Source: JABFRJ01 sp963847145 (GTDB taxonomy: Bacteria > Pseudomonadota > Alphaproteobacteria > Rhizobiales > Hyphomicrobiaceae). From it: a DNA stretch of 64,000 nucleotides. The notes beneath the pieces are model-generated. The model had not been told where the DNA came from. It ran no database searches and was given only the letters and a program-made list of their open reading frames with translations. The translations under genes were made by a program, and so were the position numbers. How positions within the stretch are numbered: position 1 is the stretch's first letter; each line of letters starts with the position of its first letter. The stretch spans positions 372,001-436,000 of the forward strand of contig CAWJYN010000003.1 in assembly GCA_963847145.1 (NCBI GenBank), written 5' to 3'. Below are positions 44,822-53,971 of the stretch, piece after piece.

Positions 44822-45904
44822 TCACCTGAGCTTCAGCGTCGACAGTGAGATCATGGCGAGGATCACGGAGATGATCCAGAAGCGCACCACGACCGTGCTT
44901 TCGGCCCAGCCTTTCTGCTCGAAGTGGTGATGCAGCGGCGCCATGCGGAACACGCGCTTGCCGGTCAGCTTGAATGACGCGACCTGGATGATCACGCTCA
45001 TCGCTTCGAGCACGAACAGCCCGCCGCAGATCGCCAGCACGATCTCATGTTTGGTTGCGACCGCAATAGCACCCAGCGCGCCACCCAGGGCCAGCGAGCC
45101 CGTATCGCCCATGAAAATCATCGCCGGCGGCGCATTGAACCACAAGAACCCAAGCCCCGCCCCGATCAACGCACCGCAGATGATCGCAAGCTCGCCAACA
45201 CCAGACACGTGCGTGACCTGCAGGTAGCGGGCGAAGTCGATACGGCCGATGGCATAGGCAATGAACCCGAAGGTGGCGGCGGCGATCATCACGGGGACAA
45301 TGGCCAAGCCGTCGAGGCCGTCGGTCAAGTTCACAGCGTTGCCCGAGCCGACAATCACCACCATGCCGAACAGCACGAAAAAGTAGCCAAGATCGATAAA
45401 CACGGTCTTGAAGAAGGGCACGGCCAGCTTGCCGGCCAGCAGTGATGGCGACAGCTGCATGAGTGTGAAGGTCGCAATCGCCGCGACGACGAATTCAAGC
45501 CCCAAGCGCGCGCGGCCACCGAACCCGGATGTCGTCTGCTTGGTCACCTTCAAGTAGTCGTCGTAAAAACCGATTGCGCCGTAGGCTAGTGTCACCGCCA
45601 GCACGACCCACACGTAGCGGTTGGACCAGTTGGCCCACAGCAAAGTCGAGACGGTGACGCCGGCGAGGATCATCAATCCGCCCATGGTCGGCGTGCCGCG
45701 CTTGGCGAAGTGCGACTTGGGTCCATCCTCGCGGATCGGCTGGCCTTTGCCCTGTTTGATGCGCAGCAGATCGATGATCGCTGGCCCGAACAGAAACACG
45801 AACAGGCCGGCTGTCATCAGCGCGCCCATGGTCCGGAACGTGATGTACCGGAAAACGTTGAGTGGCCCGAATTGATCGGCAAAGGCCACGAGTTCATAGA
45901 GCAT
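44822..45904 (-). CDS. mraY: Phospho-MurNAc-pentapeptide transferase MraY
   Basis: MraY is an inner-membrane enzyme that moves phospho-MurNAc-pentapeptide onto undecaprenyl phosphate to form lipid I. The 360-residue protein has about ten membrane segments, the conserved FGFYDD-like YGAIGFYDDYLKV near residue 115, NAVNLTDGLDGLA near 210, and the active-site loop MAPLHHHFEQKGW near 323. It lies 62 bp after murF on the same strand. Confidence 0.97.
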   Translation of the reverse strand: MLYELVAFADQFGPLNVFRYITFRTMGALMTAGLFVFLFGPAIIDLLRIKQGKGQPIREDGPKSHFAKRGTPTMGGLMILAGVTVSTLLWANWSNRYVWVVLAVTLAYGAIGFYDDYLKVTKQTTSGFGGRARLGLEFVVAAIATFTLMQLSPSLLAGKLAVPFFKTVFIDLGYFFVLFGMVVIVGSGNAVNLTDGLDGLAIVPVMIAAATFGFIAYAIGRIDFARYLQVTHVSGVGELAIICGALIGAGLGFLWFNAPPAMIFMGDTGSLALGGALGAIAVATKHEIVLAICGGLFVLEAMSVIIQVASFKLTGKRVFRMAPLHHHFEQKGWAESTVVVRFWIISVILAMISLSTLKLR

Positions 45905-45966
45905 GCATAGTCCCCCGTCCGCCCTTAGGACAACCCTGGCACTGTGCGCCGGGCCGCATGGCGGAA

Positions 45967-47394
45967 TTAAGCTGCAGTTTTCCCGATTTCACGAACGGCT
46001 TTTACGATAGGTGCCATATTCGTGCCGAGCGATCCCTTGATCATGACTACGTCGCCTGCAGCAATGTGCTGCGTGATCTGGCCGGCCAGTTCCTGCGATG
46101 TCTGCGCGTACTCACCGCGCTGGCCAACCGGAACCGCGTCGAAGAGCGCTTTCATGTGCTCGCCGCAGGCAAAGACTTGATCGATTTCCGCGGCCGCGAC
46201 GGCGGCTGCGAGGTCGCGATGCAGGGTGGCAGCCGCTGCTCCGAGCTCCCGCATGTCTCCCAGCACGGCAATTCTGCGGCCATACTGTGCCCGCGGCACC
46301 GCCCCGACATTGGCCAGCGCCGCGGCCATCGAAGCCGGGTTGGCATTGTAGCTCTCGTCGATCAGCAGCAGTTTGCCGGCGCCATGTACGATCTCTGTCC
46401 GCGCACCGCGGCCTTCGGGAGCGGTGATCGTCGCCAGCGCAGCCAGACACGTTCCCACATCAGCGCCCAACGCGTCGATTGCCGCGAGAACCGCCAGTGC
46501 GTTCATGGCATAGTGCCGCCCCGGCGCGCCTAACCGGAAAGTGACCGGACGGCCATGAATGCGAGCCGTCACCAGCGAGGTGTCCCCGTCCGTCGCAAGG
46601 TCTAAGAGTAGGACGTCAGCATCGGTGTGCGCGCCGAACGCGACGATCCGCAGCGAACGCTCCTCGGCGCGCTGGCTCAGCAGCTCAAAGAACTTATTGT
46701 CTCTGTTGAGGATGGCGATGCCGCCTGAGGGCAAGCCCAGTAAAATCTCGGCTTTCGCTTCAGCGATCTCCTCCACGGACTTGAAGTGGGCTAGATGCAC
46801 CGGCTCAACGGTTGTGATGATTGCGACATCCGGCGCCACCATCCGGGTCAGCGGCGCGATCTCGCCGGCGTGGTTCATGCCGATCTCGAACACACCAAAA
46901 TGCGTCTCTGCTGGCATGCGTGCCAGGGTCAGCGGTACGCCCCAGTGATTGTTGTAGGATTTCTCGGACGCATGGGTTGCCCCGGCACGGGTCAGGCACT
47001 GGCGCAGCATCTCTTTAGTGCCGGTTTTGCCGACGCTGCCGGTGACGGCGACGACTTTGGCATCGGTCCGAAAGCGCGCGATCCGCCCGACACCTTCCAA
47101 CGCCCGCAACGGATCGGCGACGCGGATCAGCACACCCTCGCCGGATTGGCGCTGATACGTCTGCGCAACCAGCGCTGCCACAGCGCCTGCTTTGAAGGCA
47201 GCGCCGACGAATTCATGGCCGTCGCGCTGATCGGTCAGCGCGACAAACAGGTTACCTTCCGCAATCGTTCGGGTATCGATCGAAATGCCGGAGATCAATC
47301 CAGCTGCCGTGCCGTCCACCTTGCCATCGCAGACGCCAGTGAGCGCTGGAATGGACCACAAGGCCGTTCGCGGATGTTGATCATGTTCGCTCAT
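45967..47394 (-). CDS. murF: UDP-MurNAc-tripeptide:D-Ala-D-Ala ligase MurF
   Basis: MurF attaches D-Ala-D-Ala to complete the UDP-MurNAc-pentapeptide. The 475-residue cytoplasmic ligase has P-loop VTGSVGKTGTKEML near residue 115, FEIGMNHAGEI near 165 and DESYNANPASM near 330. ATG 47394 (MSEHDQH) lies 20 bp after the murE stop; the frame continues upstream into murE without conserved residues. D-Ala-D-Ala supply needs ddl, which is not in this window. Confidence 0.96.
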   Translation of the reverse strand: MSEHDQHPRTALWSIPALTGVCDGKVDGTAAGLISGISIDTRTIAEGNLFVALTDQRDGHEFVGAAFKAGAVAALVAQTYQRQSGEGVLIRVADPLRALEGVGRIARFRTDAKVVAVTGSVGKTGTKEMLRQCLTRAGATHASEKSYNNHWGVPLTLARMPAETHFGVFEIGMNHAGEIAPLTRMVAPDVAIITTVEPVHLAHFKSVEEIAEAKAEILLGLPSGGIAILNRDNKFFELLSQRAEERSLRIVAFGAHTDADVLLLDLATDGDTSLVTARIHGRPVTFRLGAPGRHYAMNALAVLAAIDALGADVGTCLAALATITAPEGRGARTEIVHGAGKLLLIDESYNANPASMAAALANVGAVPRAQYGRRIAVLGDMRELGAAAATLHRDLAAAVAAAEIDQVFACGEHMKALFDAVPVGQRGEYAQTSQELAGQITQHIAAGDVVMIKGSLGTNMAPIVKAVREIGKTAA

Positions 47395-47413
47395 CACTGA
47401 TGCCTGCCCGTTG

Positions 47414-48874
47414 TCATGCGTTTGCCAGCGCAGACCGCGCCGCCGCTTGATCTGAAAATGGCAGGGTCTCGCTGCCGACGATCTGTCCGGTCTCGTGGCC
47501 TTTGCCGGCAATAAGCACGACGTCGCCGCTGCGCATCCGGTTGATGGCGACGCTGATCGCGGACGCGCGATCGCCGATTTCGAGAACCTCGGCGATGCCC
47601 GGTGGGATACCGGCGAGAATTGCAGCGCGAATGGCCGCCGGTGTTTCGTTGCGCGGATTATCGTCGGTGACGATCACGATGTCGGACGCCTCCGCAGCGA
47701 TTTTACCCATGATCGGACGCTTGCCGGCGTCGCGATTGCCGCCGCAACCGATCACTGCAATCAACCGCCCGGTCGCGAACGGCCGCAGCGCGCCCAACGC
47801 CGCGCTCAGGGCCTCGGGCTTGTGGGCGTAGTCAACAACAACGAGCCCGCCGCGCTTTTCGCCGACGACTTCAAGGCGGCCAGATACACCTTCCAATGTT
47901 TCCAAAGCGCGGATCGCCAGGCTCGGATCTTCGCCGAGCGCGATGGCGAACGCCGCTGCGACCAGTGCGTTGCCGGCCTGATAGGTGCCGATCAGGCCCA
48001 ACGGTACTTTGTAGCGGTGCCCAGCATGTTCGATTTCGAGGCGCTGCTTGAAGCCATCGCGCTGCACGTCGACGAGGCGCAGCGTATTGCCGGCCGCGCC
48101 AACGGACATCACTTGAAGCCCGCGGGTGCGCGCCGCCGCTACCGCTTCATCGGCGAATGGCGCGTCCACGTTGACAATGGCTGGCTGACCGGGTGCGAGC
48201 AATCGCGTGAAAAGCCCCAACTTCGCTGCGAGATAATGCGCGATGCCGGGGTGATAATCGAGATGATCGCGGCCAAGATTTAGGAACGCACCCGCTGCGA
48301 GTTTGACACCATCCAGCCGGTATTGATCGAGCCCATGCGACGATGCTTCCAAGGCCAAATGCGTGATAGCCTCGCCGGCGAGTTCATCCAGCGTCTGGTG
48401 CAACGTCACTGGATCGGGCGTCGTCAGCGATCCATAGACCGCACCGCCCGGTTTGACGAGGCCGATGGTCCCCAATGACGCCGCCTCGCGCCCCAGCGCT
48501 GTGAGCAACTGGCGCGTGAAATCGGCGACCGACGTTTTGCCGTTGGTACCGGTGACAGCCACGATGTGGGCCGGTTGCCGGGGATAAAATCGGGCGGCTA
48601 GATGGGCCAGTGCGCGCCTGGGCTCAGGTGCGGTCAAGATGGCAACACCAGGAGGCGCATCAACGCTGGTGCCGGTCTGGGTCAGGATGGCCGACGCTCC
48701 GCGGGCGATGGCATCACCAATGAACTTTGCGCCGTCGGCATTGCTGCCGGCCAGAGCGGCGAAGAGACGTCCCGGGCGGGCCTGACGGCTGTCGGAAGAC
48801 AGGCCGGTCACTGCCAGCGACGGATCACCCGCCACCAGTCTCACTTCACCGCCGACCAGGTCTTTGATCTGCAT
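47414..48874 (-). CDS. murE: UDP-MurNAc-tripeptide synthetase MurE (meso-DAP type)
   Basis: MurE adds the third stem-peptide residue. The 486-residue protein has P-loop VTGTNGKTSVADF near residue 112, and the DNPRNE motif near 408 that marks meso-diaminopimelate specificity. ATG 48874 (MQIKDLVGGEVRLVAG) follows GGGAC. The frame stays open to 49225, but that part overlaps rsmH and is not conserved. The 169-bp gap to rsmH is where ftsL and ftsI normally lie. Confidence 0.97.
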   Translation of the reverse strand: MQIKDLVGGEVRLVAGDPSLAVTGLSSDSRQARPGRLFAALAGSNADGAKFIGDAIARGASAILTQTGTSVDAPPGVAILTAPEPRRALAHLAARFYPRQPAHIVAVTGTNGKTSVADFTRQLLTALGREAASLGTIGLVKPGGAVYGSLTTPDPVTLHQTLDELAGEAITHLALEASSHGLDQYRLDGVKLAAGAFLNLGRDHLDYHPGIAHYLAAKLGLFTRLLAPGQPAIVNVDAPFADEAVAAARTRGLQVMSVGAAGNTLRLVDVQRDGFKQRLEIEHAGHRYKVPLGLIGTYQAGNALVAAAFAIALGEDPSLAIRALETLEGVSGRLEVVGEKRGGLVVVDYAHKPEALSAALGALRPFATGRLIAVIGCGGNRDAGKRPIMGKIAAEASDIVIVTDDNPRNETPAAIRAAILAGIPPGIAEVLEIGDRASAISVAINRMRSGDVVLIAGKGHETGQIVGSETLPFSDQAAARSALANA

Positions 48875-49043
48875 CACGTCTTGTCCCAGGGCTCGACCAT
48901 GACTGAAACGCCAAGCCTCGGTCAGGCCACGGCAGGTTTCGGTCTCGCGGAACTCTTTGACACCGACACGGGCAGACTTTGGGAACCTTAGCCCAACGTA
49001 AAAGCGCTTGTATTGCGCGTCGCGCAGGGCGTCAAACCCGCAA

Positions 49044-50096
49044 TCACGGCCGGATGTCTGGAAATGGTTGTTGCCAGGGGGCCGCCGCGTTACGCACTGC
49101 CCACCGGAGCCGTGCTGACCGCGCGCGTGGGTTTGCTGCCGTCTCGGCATCGCCGGGGGCGACTGCGCGGGCAACCTGGAGCTCGAAGGTTGGCTCGGGT
49201 GCCGTGGACACCGTCGCGGGGCCATGCCGGGAGCCTTGCGGGACGCGGCCAGAGCGTGTCCGCATAAAGTCCTTCACGATGCGATCCTCGAGAGAGTGGA
49301 AGGTGACCACGACCAGCCGTCCGCCCGGCTTCAAGAGCGCTTCGGCTGCAGCGAGCCCACGCTTCAATTCACCCAGCTCGTCGTTTACATGGATGCGCAG
49401 CGCCTGGAATGTTCGCGTCGCCGCATGCCGGCCGTCGATCTTGGGCGTCTTGAGGACACGGCAGACGAGATCAGCGAGTTGCTTGGTTCTGGTGAACGGC
49501 GTTTTGATCCGATCCATTACGATTGCTTTGGCGATTGGACGGGACCGCCGCTCGTCGCCGAGCTGAAACAATATGTCAGCCAGCGGCTCCGCCTCCAGCG
49601 TATTGACCACATCGGCCGCAGAGAGTCCGGCGTGCGGGCCAGTCTGTGTCATGCGCATGTCGAGCGGACCGTCGGTCTGGAACGAAAAACCGCGCTCTGG
49701 TTGGTCGATCTGCATCGATGATACGCCGATATCCAGCACGACACCATCCACCAGCGGCCCGGCTCGCAGCGGCTCGCCGTTGGGCGTTTCCTCAATGCGA
49801 ACGAATTGGTCCATGTCGCCGAACGGCACGCCGAGAACCCGCAGGCGGTTCGGGTAGCGTTGCGTTATAGGTGCTGCGGCGTCGATCGCTGTGGGGTCGC
49901 GATCAAACGCAAGGACTTGGCACTGGGCAGCGTCAAGAATAGCGGCGCTGTAGCCGCCCGCGCCGAACGTGCCGTCAACGATCAGCTGACCGTCTTGAGG
50001 CGCAAGCGCGGCCAGAACTTCGGCCAACATGACCGGCACGTGAGACCGCTGCACGCGCGCAGAAGTGATTCGCTCATCGTCGGCGGGTCTTGTCAT
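49044..50096 (-). CDS. rsmH: 16S rRNA m4C1402 methyltransferase RsmH (MraW)
   Basis: RsmH methylates N4 of C1402 in 16S rRNA with SAM. The 350-residue protein has HVPVMLAEVLAAL at the N-terminus, the SAM-binding VDGTFGAGGYSAAIL near residue 42, DIGVSSMQIDQPERGFSF and FHSLEDRIVKDF near 268. Its start overlaps the mraZ stop by 4 bp. The C-terminal 40 residues are low-complexity. Confidence 0.97.
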   Translation of the reverse strand: MTRPADDERITSARVQRSHVPVMLAEVLAALAPQDGQLIVDGTFGAGGYSAAILDAAQCQVLAFDRDPTAIDAAAPITQRYPNRLRVLGVPFGDMDQFVRIEETPNGEPLRAGPLVDGVVLDIGVSSMQIDQPERGFSFQTDGPLDMRMTQTGPHAGLSAADVVNTLEAEPLADILFQLGDERRSRPIAKAIVMDRIKTPFTRTKQLADLVCRVLKTPKIDGRHAATRTFQALRIHVNDELGELKRGLAAAEALLKPGGRLVVVTFHSLEDRIVKDFMRTRSGRVPQGSRHGPATVSTAPEPTFELQVARAVAPGDAETAANPRARSARLRWAVRNAAAPWQQPFPDIRP

Positions 50097-50617
50097 GCGC
50101 TGGACGGTGCCTTATCGGGGCCACCGTCGCCAGAGGGCAATTGTGCGGGCTGCATAACCTCCGCCGTCACCCCGAACAGCTTGCGGTGCTCTTTGACTTT
50201 TTCGCGCGCGCGCTGGCGGCGCTCTTCGAAGCGCTCCGGCGTCCAGATTTGAAACTTTTGACCAAGGCCGACGAAAGTGACGTGGGTATCGAGCCCCGCA
50301 TGGCGTCGTAGCCCTTCAGGAAGGACGATGCGTCCGTCCCCGTCGAGGGCGAGCAACTGGACATCACCATAGAGCGCGACAGAGAGTTCATCCCGCTCAT
50401 CTGAATAATCTGGCAGGCCTGCGAGAAGCCCATCGATCGTCTGCGCAAGTCTTTCGCCGCCAGCATCGAGGGCCGGAGCATCAAGCGCGGGGTAGCAGTA
50501 GAGGGTCGGTTCGCCGCCTCCAGATTGCCGCTCGAGGACGGCCCTGAAGGGTGCAGGAACAGAAACACGGCCTTTGGCATCGAGCCTATTCGTGAATGTC
50601 GAGACAAAGCGGTCCAT
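50093..50617 (-). CDS. mraZ: MraZ, transcriptional regulator of the dcw cluster
   Basis: MraZ is an AbrB-fold DNA-binding protein that controls its own operon. The 174-residue protein has the two MraZ half-domains: FVSTFTNRLDAKGRVSVPAPFR near residue 4 and LLALDGDGRIVLPEGLRRHAGL near 88. The DxxGR pattern of the family is in both. The tail after 145 is variable. Periodic TGGGN-like boxes lie 67-111 bp upstream, so autoregulation is likely. It is the promoter-proximal gene of the cluster. Confidence 0.97.
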   Translation of the reverse strand: MDRFVSTFTNRLDAKGRVSVPAPFRAVLERQSGGGEPTLYCYPALDAPALDAGGERLAQTIDGLLAGLPDYSDERDELSVALYGDVQLLALDGDGRIVLPEGLRRHAGLDTHVTFVGLGQKFQIWTPERFEERRQRAREKVKEHRKLFGVTAEVMQPAQLPSGDGGPDKAPSSA

Positions 50618-50953
50618 CTCCGTTGCAGCCTTTCACAACGCGACAGACCCATCTCGAACACAATCGAACTAGCACAAATCAGTTGGGTGGCAACGGGATC
50701 GCATGGGATTTTATGGAACTCAATGGGTTGATAGTTGTTTTCCGGTGCTTTGTGGGCTTATGCGTGGGTCACCGCCTTGCTGTGGCCCATGCGCCACGAT
50801 TGGCAGTTCGGAAGCATGAGGGCGCGATCCCGACGGAATCGTCGAAGCCGGCAGTGAAAATTTGGGATTGTGCCGATGCGGCCCACTCAGCCGCGTCGAT
50901 AGGCTTCGATAGCTTGGCTCGTTACGGCCACCTGGCCCGGGCGCGACTAAAGC
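50618..50953. other. Regulatory region upstream of mraZ
   Basis: This 336-bp gap has no convincing gene. It separates the glycosyltransferase gene from mraZ on the same strand and should contain the dcw promoter. The 10-bp-period box array at 50684-50728 is listed separately. Confidence 0.7.
50684..50728 (+). promoter_or_regulatory. MraZ-box array: five TGGGN-like repeats at 10-bp spacing
   Basis: TGGGT, CGGGA, TGGGA, TGGAA and TGGGT start at 50684, 50694, 50704, 50714 and 50724, each followed by a 5-base spacer. Three match TGGGN exactly. MraZ in Escherichia coli binds TGGGN repeats separated by 5 bases. Here they read on the strand opposite to mraZ. Their place and period make an MraZ operator the best explanation. 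Confidence 0.75.
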
Positions 50954-51883
50954 TCAGGGCGCGTTCAATTTGGTTGATGCGACCGCTTCGGCGATCGCCT
51001 TGCGGCGCTTGATATGGAACAACTTGCGCGCTGCTTCGCCCGTTGCACGCATCAATCCGTAGGCATTGCGGGGTTCGGCAAAGCTCTCCCAGCCCGTCCC
51101 GGCGAGGCTGGCCACGTAGTATGCGTGGAACCGGCGGTGCCACAGAAGGCGCCGCGACATCCACGGCTTCTCACTCGCCGTGAAATGATAGATTGCGGGA
51201 TCAACCACGCCGCCCTGCTGGATGAGCCCGGTGACATTCCATTGGTAGTCAAGCGGCTGCCATTGCTGCCGCAGCGCCCTATTGAGTGCGTCCTGGTCGA
51301 GCGCCCGCCAGCGTGGCCGCTCCGCCAGCACGGCGCGCGCGCGACCGAGCGCATCGCTGTTCAGGACCGCTTGCCAGTCGAACAAAAGTACTCCGGCGTT
51401 GAAGTATAACTCAGCGTCCGCAAGTCCGAGTTCCGCACGGTGTGCTGCAACCTTTTCGCGCACACGCGTCACAATCCCCAGATCGGGCACCGCGCCAAGC
51501 GTCATGCCGCGGAGATCAACGGCAAGCAGCGGCCGCAGGTCTTTGACCGCGAGCACATCCGCGTCCAGATACAGAACGCGCGCATAGGTGTGTTCAAGGT
51601 ATCGGTCCAGCGCCAAGCGCAGCAGCGTCCCGATGCCGAAACGGCCGAGGTCGGTTCGATCCTGCCCAACGCTGTCGACGGTGACGAGCTTGATCGCGAG
51701 CCCGTGCTTCTCGTTGAAGCGCGCGTGTGCGGCGAGATCGCTCGCTGCGGCCTCGTCGGTGCAGATGATCAGATCCGCATCCGCAATCCGCCCAGCATCC
51801 CGACACGACAATAGGGTCACCGACGCCGCCGGCATCCAGTTTCGCGTCACGCAACACACAACGGCTTGTCGTGACGTGGACAC
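50954..51883 (-). CDS. Glycosyltransferase family 8
   Basis: The 309-residue cytoplasmic or membrane-associated enzyme has the GT-A DxD motif in RVLYLDADVLAVKDL near residue 98, LYFNAGVLLFDW near 158 and DQDALNRAL near 197, the usual order in GT8 (LgtC/RfaJ-like). GT8 enzymes transfer glucose or galactose in lipopolysaccharide or capsule assembly with retention. With the O-antigen ligase-like gene upstream, a surface polysaccharide role is likely. The acceptor is unknown. Confidence 0.88.
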   Translation of the reverse strand: MSTSRQAVVCCVTRNWMPAASVTLLSCRDAGRIADADLIICTDEAAASDLAAHARFNEKHGLAIKLVTVDSVGQDRTDLGRFGIGTLLRLALDRYLEHTYARVLYLDADVLAVKDLRPLLAVDLRGMTLGAVPDLGIVTRVREKVAAHRAELGLADAELYFNAGVLLFDWQAVLNSDALGRARAVLAERPRWRALDQDALNRALRQQWQPLDYQWNVTGLIQQGGVVDPAIYHFTASEKPWMSRRLLWHRRFHAYYVASLAGTGWESFAEPRNAYGLMRATGEAARKLFHIKRRKAIAEAVASTKLNAP

Positions 51884-51923
51884 CAGCGGTATTCCATCAG
51901 TGGCAAAAGTTGCAGCAGTCGTT

Positions 51924-53162
51924 TCAATGCACTTTTCGTTCGCGTGCCATCACGGGCGCCATCGCCATGGCCAGCGCCCAGCCAATCACCAGCCACAAAG
52001 GCATCGAGAACCATGAGCGCGTCAGGCTGGTAGCGGTACTCGCCGGAAACAGCCGCAACGCGGCCGTCACCACCAACGCTATGAACACGAAGTCGTAACG
52101 CAGGACCGGCCACGCGCTCAACAATCGCCGCCCTATCAACGCCATGGCCGCAACGAAGCCAGCGAGCGCCAACACGCCGCCTTCGACCAACCATTCCAGA
52201 TAGACATTGTGCGGGTGCGCTGCGCACGCCGGATGTCCATTGTTGGACAGTACGATGGCCCCATAAGCTGCATCTGGACACACATCGCGATAGCGATTCA
52301 TGCCGACACCGACCACCGGATGCGCCCGCGCCATCGTCAACGCCCGACTCCAAATAACGCCATAGTGCGTCTGATCTAACGTGCGCGCGGCCTCGATCGT
52401 CGAGCGCACCTGGCGATCATAGATATCAGGCCGCAAAGCCAGTAAACCGGTCACGAAGACTACTGCGACGAGCAGATACACCCAGACACCGCGGCTGGCA
52501 GATGCGATCGCCGCGAGGCATATACCGAAACCAACCAGCACAAACAAAAACGCCATCCGATCGCCACTGAGAACAATGGCGGCCAGGCAAGACAGCGCTA
52601 GCGCCGCCGCTGCTTTCACCCATTTGGCCTGCCAGAGGCCAAACACAGCAGGCAGGCACAGCCAGGCTAAGGTGATGCCCAGCCTGGGCCGCGACATGGT
52701 TGCGGTCAGCCGTCCGCCGTAGAGCGGGCGCCCGATCACGTCGAACCCTACCGCTGCCTGAAACAACGCATCGAGCGACAGAAATCCGCAGACGGCAGCG
52801 GTTGAGATCAGCAGACGATCACGCCACAGTTGCTCGCGCAAAACCCACGTTGCCAGTGCAGCCGCCAGCAGTGGATAGCGAACCCAAGCCACCGCCAGCC
52901 CGAGATGGTCCATTGATGGCCCAACGGCGGCCGCCCGCACGATTGTAAAAAGCCAAACGGCGCCAATGACTCGAACCCACGGTTCCTTGAGCCACTCCGT
53001 TTCTCGCTCGGCGATCGCATGATACAAAAACACCGCGACAATCAGGCTCGCGACGATATCGATCAGGGCCGGGCCGAACGCCACGGTCAGTGGCAGCGCG
53101 ACGGTTAGCCAGCCGGCAACCGCAAGCGTATCCGGACGAGGCGTAACGGCTGTCGAAGTCAA
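51924..53162 (-). CDS. O-antigen ligase/polymerase-like membrane protein
   Basis: The roughly 412-residue protein has about 11 membrane segments and the large periplasmic loop with the Wzy_C pattern (HPVVGVGMNRYRDVCPDA...HPHNVYLEWLVEGG). The HPHN segment is characteristic of O-antigen ligases (WaaL) and related polymerases. The start is uncertain: TTG 53162 (LTSTAVTPRPDTLA) precedes the first membrane segment, and the frame stays open upstream to 53303. It lies 40 bp upstream of the GT8 gene. Confidence 0.85.
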   Translation of the reverse strand: MTSTAVTPRPDTLAVAGWLTVALPLTVAFGPALIDIVASLIVAVFLYHAIAERETEWLKEPWVRVIGAVWLFTIVRAAAVGPSMDHLGLAVAWVRYPLLAAALATWVLREQLWRDRLLISTAAVCGFLSLDALFQAAVGFDVIGRPLYGGRLTATMSRPRLGITLAWLCLPAVFGLWQAKWVKAAAALALSCLAAIVLSGDRMAFLFVLVGFGICLAAIASASRGVWVYLLVAVVFVTGLLALRPDIYDRQVRSTIEAARTLDQTHYGVIWSRALTMARAHPVVGVGMNRYRDVCPDAAYGAIVLSNNGHPACAAHPHNVYLEWLVEGGVLALAGFVAAMALIGRRLLSAWPVLRYDFVFIALVVTAALRLFPASTATSLTRSWFSMPLWLVIGWALAMAMAPVMARERKVH

Positions 53163-53875
53163 AACGCCCCGCGCTCCCTGTAGTAACGTGCAGATGCGGC
53201 GGGCGGGACACGGTGTCCATGTCCTGCCGGCACTATCGGCTCTACGGCGGCGATAGCGAGCCCGCCGCATCGAGTCAAGGCAACGGAACTCGGCAGATAT
53301 CACCAGATCTCAACAGATCTGGTGGGGCCGTGGAGCCGCTTGGAATTCGAGCCAACACTTGCCGGCTTTCCTGCCCGCACAAGCGGGAGAGTGGACACTG
53401 CGTGATCACAATTGCGATTTCAAACTGGCCTGCGACCAATCTGGGCTGCCGGCAGCCTCGGTCACCGTCAACGTCTCGTCCTACGCGTCGAGGGCTGCGC
53501 TCGTCACGATGACGTCGTCGCTGGCGTGCGTGCGTGCCGTCCGCGCAGCGATGACGCAGCTGACCGCGTCAAAAGGCACCCCGCCAGTCGTTGATGGCGG
53601 CCGCCATTTGTGATCGCGCGGAAGACCTCAGCTGAATGTGCCGCGCTCGACGGCCGAGAACCAAACACCCAGCACAATCAATGATTGTTGGGTCTTATGC
53701 CCAATCGACGCTTGCGCGCCGGGGCGCATGCCGCTATCAGACACGCGCGTCATGGGCTGACCCATGAAACAGCAACGCTAAAGTGATTTTTGGCGGTGGA
53801 TGCGATACAAGCCAATGGGCGTGAGCCACTATTGGCCTTGATGCCTTCGTTCCACATCAGTGTTGACCTTGGTTC
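53163..53875. other. Long noncoding region before tRNA-Thr
   Basis: About 700 bp with no convincing gene. Several short open frames occur, but none shows a recognisable family, a good ribosome site, or a signal peptide. No integrase or repeated tRNA 3' end was found, so there is no sign of an integrated element. The last 60 bp should include the tRNA promoter. Confidence 0.5.
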
Positions 53876-53951
53876 GCCGCAATAGCTCAGTTGGTAGAGC
53901 GCGTCATTCGTAATGATGAGGTCGGGGGTTCAATTCCCTCTTGCGGCACCA
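53876..53951 (+). tRNA. tRNA-Thr (anticodon CGT)
   Basis: A complete 76-base cloverleaf: acceptor arms GCCGCAA and TTGCGGC, D arm with TAGCTCAGTTGGTAGAGC, anticodon stem CGTCA/TGATG around loop TTCGTAA (anticodon CGT), T arm GGGGGTTCAATTCCCTC, and an encoded CCA tail. It reads ACG threonine codons. Confidence 0.97.
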
Positions 53952-53957
53952 TAAACT

Positions 53958-53971
53958 CGGTCGTACGACCG
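53958..53971 (+). terminator. Palindrome after tRNA-Thr, possible terminator
   Basis: CGGTCGTACGACCG is a perfect 14-bp palindrome seven bases after the tRNA. It could fold to a small hairpin and end transcription from the tRNA. It lacks a T run, so the call is weak. Confidence 0.35.

Noticed and set aside
48875..49225. N-terminal extension of murE as an FtsL- or FtsI-like domain
   Set aside because: The residues overlap rsmH in another frame, show no membrane segment or penicillin-binding motif, and precede a well-supported murE start.
53359..53613. Possible small gene upstream of tRNA-Thr
   Set aside because: No recognisable family, signal peptide or ribosome site; codon use does not stand out.
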